From assembly GCF_019801175.1 (NCBI RefSeq), contig NZ_JAHVJR010000002.1, positions 535,436-599,435 on the forward strand: a stretch of 64,000 nucleotides of DNA. The letters run 5' to 3'. Below, piece after piece: positions 24,671 through 32,264 of this stretch. Source of the DNA: Vannielia litorea (GTDB taxonomy: Bacteria > Pseudomonadota > Alphaproteobacteria > Rhodobacterales > Rhodobacteraceae). Made by a program: the position numbers and the translations under genes. The notes beneath the pieces are model-generated. The model ran no database searches. It saw only the letters and a list, made by a program, of their open reading frames with translations, and had not been told where the DNA came from. Position 1 is the stretch's first letter. Each line of letters starts with the position of its first letter.

Positions 24671-25188
24671 GCGCGTTGCCGGAGACCTTGGAATTTCACT
24701 GCAGGCTTTCGAGGGAGGAGATGAGCCGCGCAATTGCCCTTGGAGGCCGGGAAGGCTGGCCGCTTTGGGTCTTTATGCTCATCGGCTGTGGGCTGACGAT
24801 CGGCATTTGCGCGATGCTCATCCACATCGACGGTTGGGGACTGCCTCCGGAGGCGGGGCTGTTCTTCGGGGTGGGTGCGGTTTTCTGGGCTGGCCTGAGC
24901 ATGCTCCCGTTCGTTTGGGGCAGGCGCAGAGACCTGGAAATGGCACTTCAGTTACAGGACGGCGATGGCGGCTATACATTACGGATCGGGCCGGAAGGGA
25001 TTGTGCAAACCGGGCAGCGGGTTCGGTGGCAGGGCAGTTGGGCGCTGGTTGATGAAGCTCGCGACCTCGGGAACGCGACGGGCATTTTCATGACTGGGGG
25101 CATGATCATGGTGCCGGATAAAGCCCTGCCGGAGGGCGTGAGCCCTGAGGACTTCCGGGTGCGGCTGGAGCGCTGGAGGGCGGCATGA
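24667..25188 (+). CDS. Membrane protein, YcxB/PH-like, paralogue B of the molybdenum operon
   Basis: A 173-residue paralogue of the gene just upstream. It has SALPETLEFHCRLSREEM at the N-terminus, two hydrophobic helices (about 36-56 and 64-84), then YTLRIGPEGIVQTGQRVRWQ and IFMTGGMIMVPDKALPEGVS, ending in DFRVRLERWRAA. The start at 24667 overlaps the previous stop by 4 bases, preferred over an upstream ATG at 24652 which lies inside that gene. The stop overlaps mobA by 4 bases. Conservation of the VPDKALPEG and LERWR motifs between the two shows duplication. No enzymatic function is visible. Confidence 0.7.
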   Translation: MSALPETLEFHCRLSREEMSRAIALGGREGWPLWVFMLIGCGLTIGICAMLIHIDGWGLPPEAGLFFGVGAVFWAGLSMLPFVWGRRRDLEMALQLQDGDGGYTLRIGPEGIVQTGQRVRWQGSWALVDEARDLGNATGIFMTGGMIMVPDKALPEGVSPEDFRVRLERWRAA

Positions 25189-25775
25189 AGGTTGCGGGTG
25201 TGATCCTTGCGGGCGGACAAGCCCGGCGGATGGGCGGCGGCGACAAGGGGCTGCTGGACCTTGGCGGGGTGAGCCTGCTGGCGCGCGTTACCCGTCGGTT
25301 GGCGCCGCAGGTCGAGGTGATGTGCCTCAATGCCAATGGCGACGCGGCGCGCTTTGATGCCTTCGGGCTGGATGTGGTTGCCGACCCGATCGAGGGCTTC
25401 GCCGGGCCGTTGGCCGGGGTGCTGGCGGGAATGCGATGGGCGGAGGCTCAGGGAGCTGACCACGTTGTGAGCGTGGCGGCAGATACACCCTTCTTTCCGG
25501 CCGATCTGGTGGAACGGTTGCAGACCGGGGCGGCCGGAACCTCACCCGTTCTGGCGGCCGTGCGCGAGGCCGGCCGGGTGCGGCGGCAGCCGACCTTCGG
25601 CTTCTGGCCGGTGGCGCTAGCCGACGATCTGGAGGCGGCGCTGGGAGATGGAGTCCGCAAGGTGGTGCAATGGACCGAGCGGCATGACGGGCGTGAGGTG
25701 GTCTTTGGGTCTTCGGACGCCTTCTTCAACGTGAACACGCCGGAAGACCTCGCCCGCGCGGAGTTAATGCTGTGA
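25185..25775 (+). CDS. mobA: Molybdenum cofactor guanylyltransferase
   Basis: Adds GMP from GTP to the molybdopterin cofactor, giving the guanine-dinucleotide form used by DMSO-reductase-family enzymes such as formate dehydrogenase. The 196-residue protein starts with the nucleotide-binding loop GVILAGGQARRMGGGDKGLL (residues 4-23), then DPIEGFAGPLAGVLAGM, SVAADTPFFP (metal-binding Asp) and the C-terminal VNTPEDLARAE. Length is normal. It overlaps both neighbours by 4 bases (upstream paralogue B, downstream mobB), consistent with polycistronic translation. Confidence 0.95.
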   Translation: MKVAGVILAGGQARRMGGGDKGLLDLGGVSLLARVTRRLAPQVEVMCLNANGDAARFDAFGLDVVADPIEGFAGPLAGVLAGMRWAEAQGADHVVSVAADTPFFPADLVERLQTGAAGTSPVLAAVREAGRVRRQPTFGFWPVALADDLEAALGDGVRKVVQWTERHDGREVVFGSSDAFFNVNTPEDLARAELML

Positions 25776-26299
25776 GGGTTTTCGGCGTCGTCGGGTGGAA
25801 AAACAGCGGCAAGACCGGGCTGATGGAGCGGCTGGTGACGGAGATCACCGGGCGCGGGTTCACCGTGAGCACGATCAAACATGCGCATCATGCCTTCGAC
25901 CCCGATCAGGAGGGCAAGGACAGCTGGCGGCACCGCAAGGCGGGTGCGCGGGAGGTGTTGGTGGCCAGCGGTGCGCGCTGGGCGCTGATGCATGAAGGCC
26001 CGGCTCCCGACCTGGACGCGCTGCTGGCCAAGCTCGGGCCGGTCGATCTGGTGCTGGTGGAGGGTTACAAGCGCGAGCGCCACAAGCGGATCGAGGCGCA
26101 CAGGGCGGCGACCGGGGCAGGCTTGCTGGCGCTGGAGGATGACGGGATTGTCGCGGTGGCCAGCGACGTGGCGGTGGACGTTGGTGTACCGGTGTTCGAT
26201 CTCGACGACACGGGCGGGATTGCGAATTTCGTGCTGCGGGAGGTCGAGCTTGCGCCGAAGGCCGAGGAAGCCGCGACCTACGGGGACGGTGATGTTTGA
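25772..26299 (+). CDS. mobB: Molybdopterin-guanine dinucleotide biosynthesis protein B
   Basis: A GTP-binding partner of MobA. The 175-residue product has the P-loop GWKNSGKTGLMERLV (about residues 8-22), the KHAHHAFDPDQEGKDSWRHR block and the LVLVEGYKRERHKRIEAHR motif (about 93-112), all diagnostic of MobB. The start is a GTG at 25772 overlapping the mobA stop by 4 bases. The stop overlaps the start of the MoeA fusion by 8 bases. MobB is not essential in E. coli but increases cofactor loading; here its place directly after mobA supports a joint role. Confidence 0.94.
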   Translation: MRVFGVVGWKNSGKTGLMERLVTEITGRGFTVSTIKHAHHAFDPDQEGKDSWRHRKAGAREVLVASGARWALMHEGPAPDLDALLAKLGPVDLVLVEGYKRERHKRIEAHRAATGAGLLALEDDGIVAVASDVAVDVGVPVFDLDDTGGIANFVLREVELAPKAEEAATYGDGDV

Positions 26300-28385
26300 C
26301 ACCTTCGTCATGGTGGATTGGTCGGGTGGCACAGACACCGGAGCCAAGCGGCGAAAGGATGCGATCTGGATCGGTGTGGCGCGGCGGGGCGAGGCGGCGA
26401 CGGCGGAGTATATGCGCAACCGGGAGGTGGCCGAGGACGCCTTGGGCCGCCTGCTGGCCGAGGAGATGGCGCAGGGCCGGCGGGTGATGGCGGGCTTCGA
26501 CTTTCCGTTCGGCTACCCGGCGGGGTTTGCGAGGGCGGTCTGCGGGCAGGACGACCCGCTGGCGCTTTGGGACTGGATCGAGGCGCGGATCGAGGACCGG
26601 GGCGGCGAGAGCAACCGGTTTGACCTTGCCGGGGAGGTGAACCGGGCCGTGGGCGGCGGGGCCGGGCCGTTCTGGGGGAACGGGCTGAAGCGCGATATCG
26701 AGGGCCTGCCAAGGCGGAAGGACAGGTATCTCAACGACTTCCCGGAGCGGCGGGAGGTGGAGCGGCTGGCCAAGGGGGCCTTCACCTGCTGGCAGATGAG
26801 CGGGGCCGGGTCGGTCGGCTCTCAGGTGCTCACCGGGCTGCCGGTGCTGGCCCGGCTGCGGCGGAAGCTGGGGGCGAAGGTTTGGCCGTTCGAGCCGCTG
26901 GACGGCGCGCCGGTGGCGCTGGTGGAGATATGGCCCTCACTGGTGCTGCCGCCGAGGGCGACGCGTGACGAGATCCCCGACCGCGAGCAGGTCCTGCGGG
27001 TGGCGGAGCGGCTGGCAGCGATGGCGCCGGAAGAGCTGGGAACGATGCTGGATGTGCAGGCGCCGGAAGCGGGATGGATCCTGGGCGTTTTGCCGGATGG
27101 CAGCACAAGTCCCGCCCTGCGCGGGTTGCAGCCGCCCGCGCTGAGGGACGACTGCTTTGCTTTGCCTGCGGGCGTGGACTGGGTGCCGGTGGAGGAGGCG
27201 CAGGCGCGGCTCAGGGCTTCGCTTAGCGCGGCGGTTGGCACCGAGACAGTGCCGGTGGGCGCGGCGGCGGGCCGGATCGTGGCGGCGCAGGTGCGGGCGG
27301 AGCGGGCCAACCCACCGGGCGCGAATGCGGCGGTGGACGGTTGGGGCTTTGCCCACGGCGAGCTGCCCGCGCCGGATGCGGGCGGGCGGATCGAGATGCC
27401 GGTGGCCGAGGGCCGCGCGGCGGCGGGTGCGCCGTTTGACGGGGTGGTGCCCGCAGGCAAGGCGCTCCGGATCCTGACCGGGGCGCTCCTGCCAGAAGGC
27501 GTCGATACCGTGGTGCTCGACGAAGACGTGGTGACGGACGGCGCGCGCGTGGCCTTTGACCGGATGCCGAAGCCGCGTGCCAACACCCGCAAGGCCGGAG
27601 AGGATGTGGCGGCGCAGGATGTGCTATTCGAGCCCGGCCACAGGCTCCGTGCGCCAGATGTGGCGCTGATCGCGGCCACGGGCGTGGCAGAGGTGCAGGC
27701 GGCGGGGCGGCTCCGGGTGGGCGTGCTCTCGACAGGCGATGAGATCGTGGAGCCGGGCGCGGCGGAAGGGGTGCATCAGACCCATGACGCCAACCGCCCG
27801 ATGCTGCTGGCGATGGCGCAGGGCTGGGGGCATGAGGCGGTGGACCTTGGCCGCGTGGGCGATGACCGCGACGCGCTGCGGGCGGCGCTGACGGGCGCGG
27901 GCGTGGATGTGATCCTGACCTCGGGGGGCGCCTCGGCGGGAGATGAAGACCATCTTTCGGCCCTGCTACGCGAGGAAGGCGACCTGACCGCATGGCGCAT
28001 CGCGCTCAAACCTGGCCGCCCGCTGGCGCTGGGCCGTTGGCAGGGCGTGCCGCTCTTCGGCCTGCCGGGCAACCCGGTGGCGGCGCTGGTGACGGCGGCG
28101 CTCTTTGCCCGCCCGGCGCTGGAAGTGCTCGCAGGCGGGCACTGGCTGGAGCCGGAGGGCTTTGCCGTGCCGGCGGCGTTCGAGAAGCGCAAGAAGCCGG
28201 GCCGGCGGGAATACTTGCGCGCCCGAATGGGGCCGGAGGGCGTGGAGGTGTTCGCCTCCGAGGGCTCGGGGCGGATCAGCGGGCTCAGCTGGGCCGGAGG
28301 GCTGGTCGAGTTGCCGGACGGGGCGCTTGAGGTGAAACGGGGCGATCCGGTGCGGTTCATCCCCTATGCCGCGCTCGGCCTCTGA
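26292..28385 (+). CDS. moeA: Molybdopterin molybdotransferase MoeA with an N-terminal RNase H-fold-like domain
   Basis: A 697-residue fusion. Residues 1 to about 300 form a domain starting FDTFVMVDWSGGTDTGAKRR and containing VMAGFDFPFGYPAGFA and VALVEIWPSLV; the aspartates after hydrophobic strands suggest the RNase H-like DUF429 fold. From about residue 305 the MoeA part follows: VEEAQARLRASLS, ERANPPGANAAVDGWGFA, GVVPAGKALRILTGALLPEG, VGVLSTGDEIVEPG, SGGASAGDEDHLS and LPGNPVAALVTA. MoeA inserts molybdate into adenylylated molybdopterin. The ATG at 26292 overlaps mobB by 8 bases. MoeA is usually about 400 residues, so the extra domain is unusual. Its role is unknown. Confidence 0.9.
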   Translation: MFDTFVMVDWSGGTDTGAKRRKDAIWIGVARRGEAATAEYMRNREVAEDALGRLLAEEMAQGRRVMAGFDFPFGYPAGFARAVCGQDDPLALWDWIEARIEDRGGESNRFDLAGEVNRAVGGGAGPFWGNGLKRDIEGLPRRKDRYLNDFPERREVERLAKGAFTCWQMSGAGSVGSQVLTGLPVLARLRRKLGAKVWPFEPLDGAPVALVEIWPSLVLPPRATRDEIPDREQVLRVAERLAAMAPEELGTMLDVQAPEAGWILGVLPDGSTSPALRGLQPPALRDDCFALPAGVDWVPVEEAQARLRASLSAAVGTETVPVGAAAGRIVAAQVRAERANPPGANAAVDGWGFAHGELPAPDAGGRIEMPVAEGRAAAGAPFDGVVPAGKALRILTGALLPEGVDTVVLDEDVVTDGARVAFDRMPKPRANTRKAGEDVAAQDVLFEPGHRLRAPDVALIAATGVAEVQAAGRLRVGVLSTGDEIVEPGAAEGVHQTHDANRPMLLAMAQGWGHEAVDLGRVGDDRDALRAALTGAGVDVILTSGGASAGDEDHLSALLREEGDLTAWRIALKPGRPLALGRWQGVPLFGLPGNPVAALVTAALFARPALEVLAGGHWLEPEGFAVPAAFEKRKKPGRREYLRARMGPEGVEVFASEGSGRISGLSWAGGLVELPDGALEVKRGDPVRFIPYAALGL

Positions 28386-28972
28386 TGCAGATCCGGCCTG
28401 GCTTCGATGAGGCGCAGAGGGCCGAGGTGGCGCGGCTGTTCTGGGGTGCGTTCCGAGGCAAGCTGGGGCGCATCCTTTGGCCCGAGCGCAAGGCGCTGGG
28501 GTTCATCGAGCAGATCGTGCAGCCGGGGTTTGCGATTTGCGCGGTCGAGAACGGGGCGCTGCTGGGTGTTGCCGGTTACAAAACCCCAGAGGGCGGTTTC
28601 ATGGCTGGGGACTTCGCCGATATGGCGCGGCATTACGGTTGGTTTGGTGCAGCGTGGCGCGGGCCGCTGCTGGAGCTGTTCGAGCGGGAGCTGGTGGCCG
28701 GGAAGTTGCTGATGGACGGGATCTTCGTGGCCGAACGCGCCCGCGGGAAGGGCGTGGGCACGGCGCTGATCGGAGCGATCAAGGCAGAGGCGGCGCGGCG
28801 CGGTTGCGGAGAGGTGCGCCTCGATGTGGTGGACGGCAACGACAGGGCGCGGGCGCTGTACGAGCGCTGCGGCTTCGAGGCACGGGGCGAGGTGCGGGCT
28901 GGCGTGCTCGCCCCGGTTCTGGGCTTCCGGCAGGCGGTGACGATGGTGGCGCAGGTGGACGGTGCGCCATGA
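28385..28972 (+). CDS. GNAT family N-acetyltransferase
   Basis: A 195-residue member of the GCN5-related acetyltransferases. The acetyl-CoA-binding motif A is seen in IFVAERARGKGVGTALIGAI (about residues 115-134; R/Q-x-x-G-x-G/A), followed by RLDVVDGNDRARALYERCGF, the typical C-terminal motif B. Substrate is unknown. Its ATG shares one base with the MoeA stop codon (TGATG), so it is cotranslated with the molybdenum operon, although no functional link is obvious. The next gene begins about 50 bases downstream on the same strand. Confidence 0.9.
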   Translation: MQIRPGFDEAQRAEVARLFWGAFRGKLGRILWPERKALGFIEQIVQPGFAICAVENGALLGVAGYKTPEGGFMAGDFADMARHYGWFGAAWRGPLLELFERELVAGKLLMDGIFVAERARGKGVGTALIGAIKAEAARRGCGEVRLDVVDGNDRARALYERCGFEARGEVRAGVLAPVLGFRQAVTMVAQVDGAP

Positions 28973-29024
28973 CTACGCACGGTAGGGTGTTTCGCAAGCG
29001 CGCGGGGCGGTTTAGACGGCCCGC

Positions 29025-30188
29025 ATGACTTTCGACGTGATCATATTGGGCGCAGGCGGCGCGGGGCTGATGGCGGCGGCCACCGCCGGGCAGGCCGGCG
29101 CGCGGGTGCTGCTGCTGGACCATGCCGAGAAGGCCGGCAAGAAGATCCTGATCTCGGGTGGCGGGCGCTGCAACTTTACCAACCTCGGGATCGAGCCGGG
29201 GTGTTACCTCTCGGAGAATCCGCATTTCGCCAAGTCCGCGCTGAGCCGTTACACGCAGTGGGATTTCATCGATCTCGTGGATCGCTATGGCATCGCGTGG
29301 CACGAGAAGACGCTGGGCCAGCTCTTTTGCGATGGCTCCGCGCGCCAGATCGTGGCGATGCTGGAGGCGGAATGTACGAAGGGCGGCGTCGAGATCCGGC
29401 TGGGTGTGAGCGGCACGGCGGTGAGGCACAGGGACGGGTATTTCGAGGTCGCCGGCGCGCGCGCGCCGAGGCTGATCGTGGCCACCGGCGGCCCGTCGAT
29501 CCCGAAGATGGGGGCGACAGGGCGCGCCTATGAGATCGCCCGGCAGTTCGGACTGGAAATTGTGGAACCGCGCCCTGCGCTGGTGCCTTTCACCCTGCCG
29601 GAGCGCGACCGTCTCTTCACCACCATTGCGGGCGTGGCGGTGCCTTCGGTCGCGACGGTGAACGGGGTTTCCTTCGAAGAGGCCACGCTGTTCACCCACC
29701 GGGGTCTTTCGGGCCCGGCGATCTTGCAGGTGTCGAGTTACTGGCAGCCGGGTGATGCGGTACGGTTGAACCTGCTGCCAGGCGCGCTGGAGCACCTGAA
29801 GGCGGCGCGGGCGAAGGCGCCGAGGGCCGGGCTGAAGGCGGCGCTTTCGGAGCATCTGCCTGCACGGCTCGCGGAGGCGCTGGCGGAGCGGGTCGGACTT
29901 GCGACGGAGATGGGCAATGCGCCGGACCGGGAGCTGGAGCGGGCGGCGGGCTTGCTGGAAGCGCTCGAAGTCTGGCCTGACGGCACCGAGGGTTATGCCA
30001 AGGCGGAGGTTACGGCAGGGGGCGTTTCGACTGCCGAACTTTCGAGCAAGACGATGGAAGCGAAGAAGGTGCCGGGCCTATACTTTGTGGGCGAGGCCGT
30101 GGATGTGACCGGCTGGCTCGGCGGCTACAACTTTCAGTGGGCTTGGGCCAGCGGCGTGGCTGCCGGGCAGGCGGTGGCCGGGCTGTAG
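29025..30188 (+). CDS. NAD(P)/FAD-dependent oxidoreductase, HI0933/BaiN family
   Basis: A flavoprotein of 387 residues. The N-terminal dinucleotide-binding fold has GAGGAGLMAAATAGQAGARV (about residues 7-26) and the family-specific GKKILISGGGRCNFTN. The middle carries ATGGPSIPKMGATGRAYEIA and the C-terminal end has the FAD-closing GEAVDVTGWLGGYNFQWAWASG. These are hallmarks of the HI0933/YhiN flavoprotein family, whose physiological substrate is mostly unknown. BaiN in gut clostridia was proposed to act on bile acids, but that cannot be transferred here. It stands about 50 bases after the acetyltransferase. Confidence 0.92.
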   Translation: MTFDVIILGAGGAGLMAAATAGQAGARVLLLDHAEKAGKKILISGGGRCNFTNLGIEPGCYLSENPHFAKSALSRYTQWDFIDLVDRYGIAWHEKTLGQLFCDGSARQIVAMLEAECTKGGVEIRLGVSGTAVRHRDGYFEVAGARAPRLIVATGGPSIPKMGATGRAYEIARQFGLEIVEPRPALVPFTLPERDRLFTTIAGVAVPSVATVNGVSFEEATLFTHRGLSGPAILQVSSYWQPGDAVRLNLLPGALEHLKAARAKAPRAGLKAALSEHLPARLAEALAERVGLATEMGNAPDRELERAAGLLEALEVWPDGTEGYAKAEVTAGGVSTAELSSKTMEAKKVPGLYFVGEAVDVTGWLGGYNFQWAWASGVAAGQAVAGL

Positions 30189-30272
30189 GAGGGGCAGGGC
30201 AAGTCCGGCCCCACGGGTTGCAACGACGGTTCTTGTGATTCACGCTTGCGGCAGGGCCCGGGGAGAGACGAC

Positions 30273-31196
30273 ATGGATATCAGCCTGATCCGAACCTTCC
30301 TTGAGGTCGCAGCCACCGGGTCTTTCGTGAACGCAAGCGAACGCCTGTTCGTCACGCAATCTGCAGTGAGCTTGCGTATCCAGCGGTTGGAGGACTCGCT
30401 GGGTAAGGTGCTGTTCACCCGCTCCAAGGCGGGCGCAGAGTTGACGTCTGCGGGCCGCGAGTTTGAGCGATACGCCCTCTCGCTCATCAAGATCTGGGAG
30501 GAGGCGCGGCAGCAGATCGGGATGCCGGAGGGCTACACCAAATCCCTGACCATTGGTGCGCAATACTCGCTTTGGCCACGCCTTGGTTTTCGCTGGATGG
30601 ACAGGATGCAGGCCGGGATGCCTGAGCTGAACCTGAGGGGCGAATTGGGAATGCCGGACAGGCTGACACGCTTTCTCATCGAAGGTGTGGTGCAGGCGGC
30701 GTTGATGTACACCCCTCAACTGCGCCCCGGCCTTACGGCCCGGCAGGTGATGGAGGAAGAACTGGTTCTGGTCGCCTCATGGGAGGCGGAGCTGAAGGAT
30801 ATCGCCTCCGACTACGTCTTCGTGGACTGGGGCCCGGAGTTTCTTCACGCGCACGCAACCGAACTGCCAGAATTGACCAATTCCGGCCTCACCCTCGCGC
30901 TCGGGGCAATGGCTGCCGATTACATCGCCCAGCGACGCAAGGCGGCTTACCTGCCCGCCCGCTACGTGAAGCGCTATCTCGATGAGAAGCGGCTGCACCT
31001 TGTTCCGAACGCGCCGATCTTTCCCTATCCGGTCTGGTCGATCTGGCGGGATGATCTGGATGAGGAGGTGCGGGAGGTTGCGGAAGCGGCACTTGTTGCA
31101 ACGGCGACACAGCTGGACGCCGATCAAGAGGCCGTCCTCGAGGCCCTGGCCGAAGCGAATGGCGGTGAAACCGTGGAAATCCTAGGAAATCATTGA
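30273..31196 (+). CDS. LysR family transcriptional regulator
   Basis: A 307-residue regulator with the N-terminal winged helix-turn-helix (DISLIRTFLEVAATGSFVNA then SERLFVTQSAVSLRIQRLED, about residues 2-41) and KVLFTRSKAGAELTSAGREF. An effector-binding domain fills the rest. The C-terminal domain lacks the usual high similarity to catabolic regulators and includes AAYLPARYVKRYLDEKRLHL, so the ligand is unknown. The ATG at 30273 was chosen over an upstream TTG because GGGGAGAG precedes it and family homology begins at MDIS. The AT-rich region after it, upstream of the DUF481 gene, contains an inverted repeat that could be its operator. Confidence 0.9.
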   Translation: MDISLIRTFLEVAATGSFVNASERLFVTQSAVSLRIQRLEDSLGKVLFTRSKAGAELTSAGREFERYALSLIKIWEEARQQIGMPEGYTKSLTIGAQYSLWPRLGFRWMDRMQAGMPELNLRGELGMPDRLTRFLIEGVVQAALMYTPQLRPGLTARQVMEEELVLVASWEAELKDIASDYVFVDWGPEFLHAHATELPELTNSGLTLALGAMAADYIAQRRKAAYLPARYVKRYLDEKRLHLVPNAPIFPYPVWSIWRDDLDEEVREVAEAALVATATQLDADQEAVLEALAEANGGETVEILGNH

Positions 31197-31204
31197 AGAT
31201 TTTA

Positions 31205-31258
31205 TATCGTGAGCAAAACTGCTTTTATCCGTGATTATTTAGAATTTCACTCACGATA
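31205..31258. repeat. Inverted repeat upstream of the DUF481 gene
   Basis: TATCGTGAG at 31205-31213 and its exact reverse complement CTCACGATA at 31250-31258 are separated by 36 AT-rich bases, which contain a related ATCCGTGAT. The region lies between the LysR gene and the outer-membrane protein gene and is distinctly less GC-rich than its surroundings. It may be an operator (perhaps of the adjacent LysR protein) or a promoter region; a weak TATCTA box lies at 31269-31274. Confidence 0.45.
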
Positions 31259-31339
31259 AACCCTTTCCTATCTACCGGCTCAGCAGAGATGCTCCTGCCC
31301 GCTCCGGGTGGGGATCATGAACCCTGGAAAGGAAAACCC

Positions 31340-32176
31340 ATGGAAAAAGCAACAAAACTTGGCGCTGGCATCGTCACCCTTGTTGCGGCGCTGTCCGCGA
31401 CTTCCGCGATTGCCCAGGACATCGTGGGCGGCACCTCCGTTGCCGCCGAGCGCAATGAAGATCTCATCGAAGCCATCGAGGATGACGCCGAGCGCGACCT
31501 CGACCGCTTTGGCAACGAAGGCCGCCCCCAAGGGTTTGCCGGCTCCTTCGCGCTGCGCGGCATCGCGTCGTCGGGCAACACCGAGAGCTTCGACCTCGGC
31601 ATCGGCACCGACCTCGGCTACGTCTGGGGCCAGAACGGCATCGAGCTGAACCTCAGCTATGCCTACGGCGAAGACAAGGGCGTGAAATCGGAAGAGAGCC
31701 TCTTCTACGGCCTCGAGTACACCCGTGACTTCAACCCCGATCTCTATGGCTTTGCCAAAGTGCAGGGCTCGGTTGACGAATTCTCGTCTTACAAGACCGA
31801 CACCTTTGCCAGTTTCGGCGTTGGCTACCGGATCCTCAACGACGAGACCAAGCAGTGGTCGGTTCAGGCCGGTCCGGGTTACCGTTTTGCCGAGCTGAAC
31901 GACATCGCCGCCGGCGAAGTGGACGAAGTGGCATGGGGCGTGTCCTCGGACTACGCGCACAAGCTGAGCGACACCGTTTACCTGACCATGGATACCGATG
32001 TGATCTCGTCGGACTCCGATACCGTGGTCTACAACGACCTCGCGCTGAGCGTGGCGGTGTCGAAAGCTCTGGCCCTGCGGACCTCGGTGCTGACCGAGTA
32101 CCACAGCGACCCGCTGCCGGGCTTCAAGGACACCGACAACACCTTCGGTGTGAGCCTGGTGTACTCGTTCAACTGA
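31340..32176 (+). CDS. DUF481 family outer-membrane protein
   Basis: The 278-residue product has a signal peptide (about residues 1-26, ending in TSAIAQD) and a mature part that reads as a 12-16-strand beta barrel, with alternating hydrophobic strands such as LGYVWGQNGIELNLSYAYG and YGFAKVQGSVDEFSSYKT. It ends in GVSLVYSFN with an outer-membrane-type C-terminal aromatic signature. GSFALRGIASSGNTESFDLG is the DUF481/YdiY-like ('salt-induced outer membrane protein') motif. The ATG at 31340 is preceded by GGAAAGGA, and homology starts there rather than at an upstream ATG. It is followed by a strong intrinsic terminator. Codon use is highly biased, so expression is probably high. Confidence 0.85.
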   Translation: MEKATKLGAGIVTLVAALSATSAIAQDIVGGTSVAAERNEDLIEAIEDDAERDLDRFGNEGRPQGFAGSFALRGIASSGNTESFDLGIGTDLGYVWGQNGIELNLSYAYGEDKGVKSEESLFYGLEYTRDFNPDLYGFAKVQGSVDEFSSYKTDTFASFGVGYRILNDETKQWSVQAGPGYRFAELNDIAAGEVDEVAWGVSSDYAHKLSDTVYLTMDTDVISSDSDTVVYNDLALSVAVSKALALRTSVLTEYHSDPLPGFKDTDNTFGVSLVYSFN

Positions 32177-32204
32177 GCCACGATTTCCCTCGTGACGAAG
32201 ATAG

Positions 32205-32230
32205 AAGAGGGCGGAGAAATCCGCCCTCTT
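32205..32230 (+). terminator. Intrinsic terminator after the DUF481 gene
   Basis: A perfect 11-bp stem AAGAGGGCGGA / TCCGCCCTCTT closes a GAAA tetraloop at 32216-32219, followed by TTATTG-type sequence. It lies about 28 bases after the stop codon. It could also stop the minus-strand neighbour. Confidence 0.85.
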
Positions 32231-32264
32231 ATTGCGTCAGTACTTGTATTGAATGCGTGCGGCC

